Below, one piece after another: positions 6,532 to 9,364 of a DNA stretch of 9,364 bases. The stretch is from an uncultured Oscillospiraceae bacterium (lineage in GTDB: Bacteria > Bacillota_A > Clostridia > Oscillospirales > Oscillospiraceae), in NCBI GenBank assembly GCA_944386965.1, contig CALXDE010000189.1, forward strand, positions 1 to 9,364. Direction: 5' to 3'. The notes beneath the pieces are model-generated. The model saw nothing but the letters and a program-made list of their open reading frames with translations, was not told the origin of the DNA and searched no databases. The first letter of the stretch is position 1; each line of letters opens with the position of its first letter. The translations under genes and the position numbers were made by a program.

Positions 6532-7413
6532 TCAGGGGTTGCATTGGCCGCAGGGCTCGTAGCCCTGGTCGATCAGATCCTGACGGCTGCCGGTATACGT
6601 CTCCTTGTTGGACTCGCTCATGGTGGTGACCCCGGCGCAGTCGGGAAGGTGGAACTTGTGGGAGCTGGTATTGAGGATATAGGTGGCACCGTCTCCGGAG
6701 GAGACGTCAGAGGCGGCGGAATCTGTCTGGGGGGAATCTCCCTCCTCCCAGCTCTCGCCGGTGGCGTAGTCGATGGTGATGCCGGGCTGGACGTTGTAGA
6801 CATAGACGTTGAAGCACACGCCCTCCCCCGCGTCCTCCACCGAGAGCGCCTCCATCTGGACGCCCCGGGCCACCAGCTCACTGCCCTCAAACACCGGTGT
6901 CACCCGATAGAGGACATGGTTCTCCGTCTCCTGGACGTAGTCCGCCACCAGATTTTCAAAGGGGAGCATCCCCTCCACATTCATGTACCGGGTACCGGTG
7001 ATGAGATTCTCCTCATTGGCGTTCTCCCCGGTGAGCTGAAAACCGATCAAGTGACAGCGGTTGTAGAGGTATTGGCCGTCGTACTCCCGGTTGATCCAGC
7101 CGGAGGGGGTCACGCTGCTGATGCTCTCCCGGTCCTCCGTGGGCATCAGGTCCACGCCGATATTGGCATAGGCCGCGCCGCACCGTCCCAGCAGGTCCAG
7201 GGGACTGTAGGACGCGAAGGAGTCGGTTGTCTGATCCTCCGGAGGGAAATCCGGCTGGTTGTCGTTGAGAACCACATAGGGGCTGCCGGCGTAGGCCGGG
7301 AGATCCTCCAGCGTGGCGGAGGCGGGGCGGGAGAGCTCCGGGCATCCCGCCAGGAGGAGGGCGCACAGCAGGAGGGAGCAGAGGGCGGACAGGCGGTGTT
7401 TCAATCTCGGCAT
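6532..7413 (-). CDS. Secreted lipoprotein DNA/RNA non-specific endonuclease with C-terminal Cys/His module
   Basis: A 293-residue protein that probably degrades extracellular nucleic acid while anchored to the outer membrane face. Residues 1-24 form a lipoprotein signal: positive start, hydrophobic LLLCALLLAGC, lipobox LAGC with lipid-carrying Cys24. Residues about 45-215 match the EndA/NucA-type beta-beta-alpha-metal nuclease family. YNRCHLIGFQLTGE (117-130) replaces the usual DRGH box and holds the candidate catalytic His121. NANEENLITGTRYMN (131-145) provides the metal-binding Asn, probably Asn136. A Ser/Asp-rich linker (about 222-243) leads to a small domain with His252, His255, Cys259, Cys288 and Cys291 (HLPDC, PCGQC), which resembles the Ada-like zinc module found at the end of some nucleases. 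The start has AGGAGG ten bases upstream and overlaps the preceding gene by 13 bases. Roles could include nutrient scavenging or DNA uptake. Confidence 0.85.
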   Translation of the reverse strand: MPRLKHRLSALCSLLLCALLLAGCPELSRPASATLEDLPAYAGSPYVVLNDNQPDFPPEDQTTDSFASYSPLDLLGRCGAAYANIGVDLMPTEDRESISSVTPSGWINREYDGQYLYNRCHLIGFQLTGENANEENLITGTRYMNVEGMLPFENLVADYVQETENHVLYRVTPVFEGSELVARGVQMEALSVEDAGEGVCFNVYVYNVQPGITIDYATGESWEEGDSPQTDSAASDVSSGDGATYILNTSSHKFHLPDCAGVTTMSESNKETYTGSRQDLIDQGYEPCGQCNP

Positions 7414-7829
7414 AGGCGATAGACCTCCTCGGTAATCGTGGGGTGGGAGGAGCCGGCAAAGTCCTCCCGGGCGGTGAGAGTCCAGGGCGGGTCGCCGACA
7501 TCCAGATCCAGATGGGTGTCCGCCGGGTAGTCCCGGTTCCAGCGGAGGAGGACCACCTGTTCGATCCGGTCCAGCCAGGGGCGCAGGGGGAGCCCCTCCA
7601 CGAAGCAGACCTCACCGCTTCCGGCTCTGGATAAGAAATCCTCCGCCACGGTGAGGGGCTGTTCCGGCGGCAGGTCCCCCTGAAACTGCCGGAGGGAGTA
7701 GGCGTTCATCCACAGCCGCCGCCCCGCGCAGGCGGCGAGAACGCGGGCGCGGAGCAGCCGGTCCTGGCTCTGGCGGCGCCCGTTGAACAAAGTCCCGTTC
7801 CGGTTATCCACACATTGTATGACGATCAT
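7401..7829 (-). CDS. Conserved protein of unknown function, coupled to the nuclease gene
   Basis: A 142-residue soluble protein with no signal peptide or membrane segment. I do not recognise an established function. It begins MIVIQCVDNRNGTLFNGRRQSQD and contains RWNRDYPAD (about 97-105) and an EDFAGSSHPTITEEVYRL tail, which look like conserved blocks. I have a weak recollection of similar clostridial proteins carrying automatic nuclease-like labels, but no HxHxDH or other catalytic motif is visible. The ATG at 7827-7829 is chosen because GAGGAAA lies just upstream. The frame extends to 7955, but that part crosses a terminator and the cold-shock gene. Its end overlaps the nuclease start by 13 bases, so the two are almost certainly translated together and may act together, for example as an inhibitor or processing partner (inference). 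Confidence 0.72.
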   Translation of the reverse strand: MIVIQCVDNRNGTLFNGRRQSQDRLLRARVLAACAGRRLWMNAYSLRQFQGDLPPEQPLTVAEDFLSRAGSGEVCFVEGLPLRPWLDRIEQVVLLRWNRDYPADTHLDLDVGDPPWTLTAREDFAGSSHPTITEEVYRLCRD

Positions 7830-7841
7830 GGGGTTTCCTCC

Positions 7842-7880
7842 CAAAAGACCGCGCCCCCATCCACAGGACGGGGGCGCGGT
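7842..7880 (-). terminator. Intrinsic terminator after the cold-shock gene
   Basis: A perfect 11-bp stem pairs 7870-7880 with 7848-7858 (ACCGCGCCCCC), around an 11-base loop. On the minus strand it is followed by CTTTTGG. It begins about 10 bases past the cold-shock stop codon. The T-run ends directly at the GAGG ribosome binding site of the next gene (7401-7829), so any transcript of the nuclease pair either reads through this hairpin or begins inside or right after it. Confidence 0.8.
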
Positions 7881-7890
7881 ATGGCGGTGA

Positions 7891-8100
7891 TTATTCCACC
7901 GGGCAAACATTGGCGGCCCGGAGCTTGCCGTTGCGCTCGTCCGGCTCCACATCATAGGTGACCTTCTGCCCCTCGCTCAGGGTGCGGAAGCCCGTGCTCT
8001 GGATGGCGGAGAAGTGGACAAACACGTCGCCGCTCCCGTCGTCGTTGGAGATGAAGCCGTAGCCCTTGTCGTTGTTGAACCATTTGACAGTGCCTTGCAT
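7891..8100 (-). CDS. Cold-shock protein (CspA/CspB family)
   Basis: A 69-residue single cold-shock domain protein, an RNA/ssDNA-binding chaperone that melts mRNA structure at low temperature and in growth transitions. The five-strand OB fold has both nucleic-acid motifs: KGYGFI (12-17, RNP1) and VFVHF (26-30, RNP2). The start GTVKWFN and the segment EGQKVTYDV are also typical, and length is normal for the family. The ATG at 8098-8100 has AAGGAGG ten bases upstream. A strong sigma-A promoter and an unusually long leader of about 130 bases precede it, as is common for temperature-regulated csp genes. It is followed by its own terminator, so it is probably mostly monocistronic. Confidence 0.96.
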   Translation of the reverse strand: MQGTVKWFNNDKGYGFISNDDGSGDVFVHFSAIQSTGFRTLSEGQKVTYDVEPDERNGKLRAANVCPVE

Positions 8101-8147
8101 GGTAGTAGTGCCTCCTTGAAAAAATATAGATCGTATTCCTCTGCAAC

Positions 8148-8211
8148 AAAAAAAGCCGCCGGCATGTAAATCGAAATGGGAAATTGATTTACAGCCTTGC
8201 AGCGATCAATT
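8148..8211 (-). promoter_or_regulatory. Structured leader of the cold-shock gene: terminator-like hairpin and competing hairpin
   Basis: In the minus-strand transcript, a composite hairpin pairs GCTGC (8203-8199) with GCGGC (8159-8155) using one G-U pair, GGC (8196-8194) with GCC (8163-8161), and GTAAATC (8192-8186) with GATTTAC (8172-8166). It runs straight into U7 (8154-8148), the arrangement of an intrinsic terminator. An alternative 7-bp hairpin, AATTGAT (8211-8205) with ATCAATT (8188-8182), uses part of the same arm, so both cannot form fully. This looks like an attenuator or RNA thermoswitch ahead of the coding region. The pairing is seen; the function is inferred. Confidence 0.5.
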
Positions 8212-8236
8212 CGTACATTTAGAACACATCGTAGTC

Positions 8237-8265
8237 AGTATAGCCTGAAAGCGGGGAAATGTCAA
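8237..8265 (-). promoter_or_regulatory. Sigma-A promoter of the cold-shock gene
   Basis: Minus strand TTGACA (8265-8260), 17-base spacer, TATACT (8242-8237): close to a perfect sigma-A promoter. The start site should lie near 8230, giving an untranslated leader of about 130 bases. Confidence 0.85.
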
Positions 8266-8318
8266 GCCCAATTCCCGGAGATAGGGCGGGGGAGCTGTCC
8301 CTGTGGACAGGAGATTCC

Positions 8319-8347
8319 TTTACAGCGGGGCGCTTTTGTGATATCAT
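8319..8347 (+). promoter_or_regulatory. Sigma-A-like promoter of the 134-residue protein gene
   Basis: Plus strand TTTACA (8319-8324), 17-base spacer, TATCAT (8342-8347). The start site should be near 8354, about 100 bases ahead of the start codon. It is divergent from the cold-shock promoter, with about 53 bases between the two -35 boxes, so a shared regulator or supercoiling coupling is possible. Confidence 0.65.
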
Positions 8348-8454
8348 GCCGGAGAAGAGCCGCGGTGCCGGAGACGGGGCGGCCCTGCCCCGGGCCGGAT
8401 CTTTCGCGGCCGGGGGCGCGGAAAGAAATTTGAATGTCGGGAGGCAGAGCGCTT

Positions 8455-8859
8455 ATGGGAAACGATCCATTCAACCTGTTTCGGTTTCGCTCTCAAAAGC
8501 AGCAGAAGAAGGAGCTGGCGGCCTATGCGGCCTGGGCGTTTCCCTTTGGAACAGCGCAGCAGGAGAAGATCCGCGCGCTGCTCAGACAGCTCATGCCCCG
8601 GGAGGACCCGTCTATCGCCATGGTGATCTTTCTGATGGGAAAGGAGGCCTTCTGCGACAAGGACGGGGAGCGGGAGGAGGACGAGCCCCGGGACCCCCTG
8701 GGGGACGCGGCGGCCGCCCTGCGCCGCAGCGGTCTGCGGGTGAAAAAGAAGCACCTGCCGCTGTATCTGGCGCTGATTTTGGCCGACAGTCGGGTGGATG
8801 AGCGCCTGGACTATCCGGCAGCGGAGGCGCTGCGGGAGATGGCGGCGCGCCTGATGTAG
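8455..8859 (+). CDS. Protein of unknown function, 134 residues
   Basis: A soluble, highly charged, probably helical protein with no signal peptide. I do not recognise a family. It has a basic N-terminal stretch (FRFRSQKQQKKE, about residues 8-19), an alanine-rich segment, a central KEAFCDKDGEREEDEPRD acidic region (about 63-80) that is likely a loop, and a C-terminal helix-rich part (SRVDERLDYPAAEALREMAARLM). The ATG at 8455 is preferred over the in-frame ATG at 8434 because GGGAGG lies ten bases ahead of the former, while the latter has no good ribosome binding site. It has its own promoter and is followed within ten bases by a strong hairpin terminator, so it is probably monocistronic. It faces the Cys-rich gene and diverges from the cold-shock gene. 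Confidence 0.75.
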   Translation: MGNDPFNLFRFRSQKQQKKELAAYAAWAFPFGTAQQEKIRALLRQLMPREDPSIAMVIFLMGKEAFCDKDGEREEDEPRDPLGDAAAALRRSGLRVKKKHLPLYLALILADSRVDERLDYPAAEALREMAARLM

Positions 8860-8860
8860 G

Positions 8861-8904
8861 GAAAAACAGACAGGAGGCCGCCGGCCGGAGGCCTCCTGTC
8901 TGTT
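8861..8904. terminator. Strong bidirectional terminator between convergent genes
   Basis: A perfect 15-bp stem pairs 8865-8879 (AACAGACAGGAGGCC) with 8890-8904, around a GC-rich 10-base loop. Plus-strand reading gives only TTG after the stem. Minus-strand reading places the run of five T (complement of 8862-8866) at the 3' side of the stem, a good U-tract for the Cys-rich gene that ends at 8944. It serves both facing genes. Confidence 0.82.
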
Positions 8905-8943
8905 GCGTTGGGTCGCGCCCCGGAGGAGGGGCGGCGTCCGGAC

Positions 8944-9147
8944 TCAGCGGCAGCAGGAGCCGCAGGAGCTGCTGCTGTTCCCGCAGCTGGAGCAGCCGCA
9001 GGAGCCGCTGGTGCCGCAGGTGCAGCTGGAGCAGCCGCAGCCGCAGGGGCAGCCGGAGGTGCTGCTGGTATTGCCGGAGCAGCTGCTGGAACAGCCGGAG
9101 GTGCTGGAACCGCAGCAGAGACTGGAATTGGAACAAGAGTAACACAT
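8944..9147 (-). CDS. Very Cys/Ser/Gly-rich 67-residue protein of unknown function
   Basis: A 67-residue protein with 18 Cys (27%), 25 Ser (37%) and 11 Gly; these three make up 81%. Motifs include SLCCGSS, CPCGCGCSSCTCG (33-45), CGCSSCG (50-56) and the end CGSCCR. There is no leader, signal peptide or hydrophobic segment. Coding is supported by AGGGAGG nine bases before the ATG at 9145-9147 and a terminator with a U5 tail 40 bases past the stop. An upstream in-frame ATG at 9168 lacks a comparable site. Possible roles, all inferred, are a metallothionein-like metal binder, a disulfide-crosslinked spore-coat or surface protein, or a substrate for Cys/Ser modification. Lack of a leader and of modifying enzymes nearby argues against the last. 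The other frames of this repetitive stretch give Ala- or Gln/Leu-rich translations and are judged shadows. Confidence 0.68.
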   Translation of the reverse strand: MCYSCSNSSLCCGSSTSGCSSSCSGNTSSTSGCPCGCGCSSCTCGTSGSCGCSSCGNSSSSCGSCCR

Positions 9148-9199
9148 GGGAAAATTCCTCCCTCGCATCGCAATCGTGTAGGGACGTTTCCGTCCGTAG

Positions 9200-9227
9200 T
9201 ATCCTATGTCCGGCGGGGCCGGGCCGT
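9200..9227 (-). promoter_or_regulatory. Possible SigK-like sporulation promoter of the Cys-rich gene
   Basis: Minus strand CATAGGATA (9208-9200) fits the CATAnnnTA -10 pattern of mother-cell sigma factor SigK, with an AC dinucleotide (9227-9226) 17 bases upstream as the short -35 element. The start site would be near 9193. The leader would begin around a hairpin with a GAAA tetraloop (GGACG-GAAA-CGTCC, 9195-9182 on the minus strand). No sigma-A promoter with proper spacing was found here: the only TTGACA (9250-9245) has no -10 at 16-18 bases. The motif is short and could occur by chance. Confidence 0.3.
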
Positions 9228-9291
9228 GCCGGCGTTCCCGCAAATGTCAATAGTAAATGCGAAAAAAATATAAAAAAATATATTTAGACCG

Positions 9292-9363
9292 TCAGGTGAG
9301 GGCCGCGAGGCATTCCCGGAAACAAATTTCAGCGGTTTTCCAGCCCAGTATTTCCCGCGGATA
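9292..9363 (-). CDS. IS30-type transposase, last 23 residues (gene continues past the window edge)
   Basis: The minus-strand frame from 9363 reads YPREILGWKTAEICF and continues RECLAALT before TGA at 9294-9292. The pattern PR..LGW.TA...F...L matches the C-terminal end of DDE transposases of the IS30 family, which typically finish with a PRK.LG[WFY].TP...F block. Only this tail is visible, so neither completeness nor activity can be judged. The very AT-rich stretch that follows (9250-9290) contrasts with the surrounding GC-rich DNA and probably belongs to the element's end. An unrelated protein tail remains possible. Confidence 0.5.
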   Translation of the reverse strand, partial: YPREILGWKTAEICFRECLAALT

Positions 9364-9364
9364 G

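Noticed and set aside
8941..9120. Possible tandem repeat or CRISPR-like array in the CAG/CTG-rich stretch
   Set aside because: There are no regular repeat and spacer units. The pattern is simply biased codons for Cys, Ser and Gly.
8908..9273. Plus-strand Ala/Gly-rich frame and minus-strand Ala/Pro-rich frame over the Cys-rich gene
   Set aside because: Repeated GCAGC/GCTGG-type codons stay open in several frames. Only the Cys frame has a ribosome binding site at the right distance and stops just before a terminator with a U-tract.

Overview
The window looks like a chromosomal segment from a GC-rich gut-type Clostridia, probably the Oscillospiraceae (Flavonifractor/Lawsonibacter-like). This is inferred from the GC-rich codon use, strong AGGAGG ribosome binding sites, the DeoD and cold-shock sequences, and a lipoprotein nuclease of Firmicutes type. 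No marker gene fixes the species.

Left part (1-6320). The 3' part of deoD (purine nucleoside phosphorylase) reads rightward and ends at 615. Convergent to it is a five-gene leftward operon running from about 6282 to 833. In transcription order it encodes a GSA-aminomutase-like class III aminotransferase, a class II aldolase with two tandem domains, a TetR regulator, an FGGY sugar kinase and a GtrA-type membrane protein. Gaps are 3, -16, 52 and 12 bases. The operon starts from a good sigma-A promoter (TTGACA, 17 bases, TACGAT), with a perfect inverted repeat just downstream of the expected start site that could be the TetR operator. It ends at a bidirectional hairpin terminator at 756-789. Aminotransferase, kinase and aldolase together suggest catabolism of a nitrogen-containing or polyol-like carbon source. 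I cannot name the substrate, and this is the best candidate for an undescribed pathway.

Middle (6320-8100). A gene-free, hairpin-rich stretch of about 160 bases is followed by a terminator, then three leftward genes. These are a secreted lipoprotein DNA/RNA nuclease with a C-terminal Cys/His module, an overlapping small conserved protein of unknown function, and a cold-shock protein. A strong terminator separates the cold-shock gene from the two-gene nuclease unit and almost touches the ribosome binding site of the latter.

Right part (8100-9364). The cold-shock gene has a textbook sigma-A promoter and a leader of about 130 bases. That leader can fold either into a terminator-like hairpin with a U7 tail or into a competing AU-rich hairpin. 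A divergent promoter drives a rightward gene for a 134-residue protein of unknown function. Facing it across a 15-bp bidirectional terminator is a leftward gene for a striking 67-residue protein that is 81% Cys, Ser and Gly. The right edge holds the last 23 codons of what looks like an IS30-type transposase.
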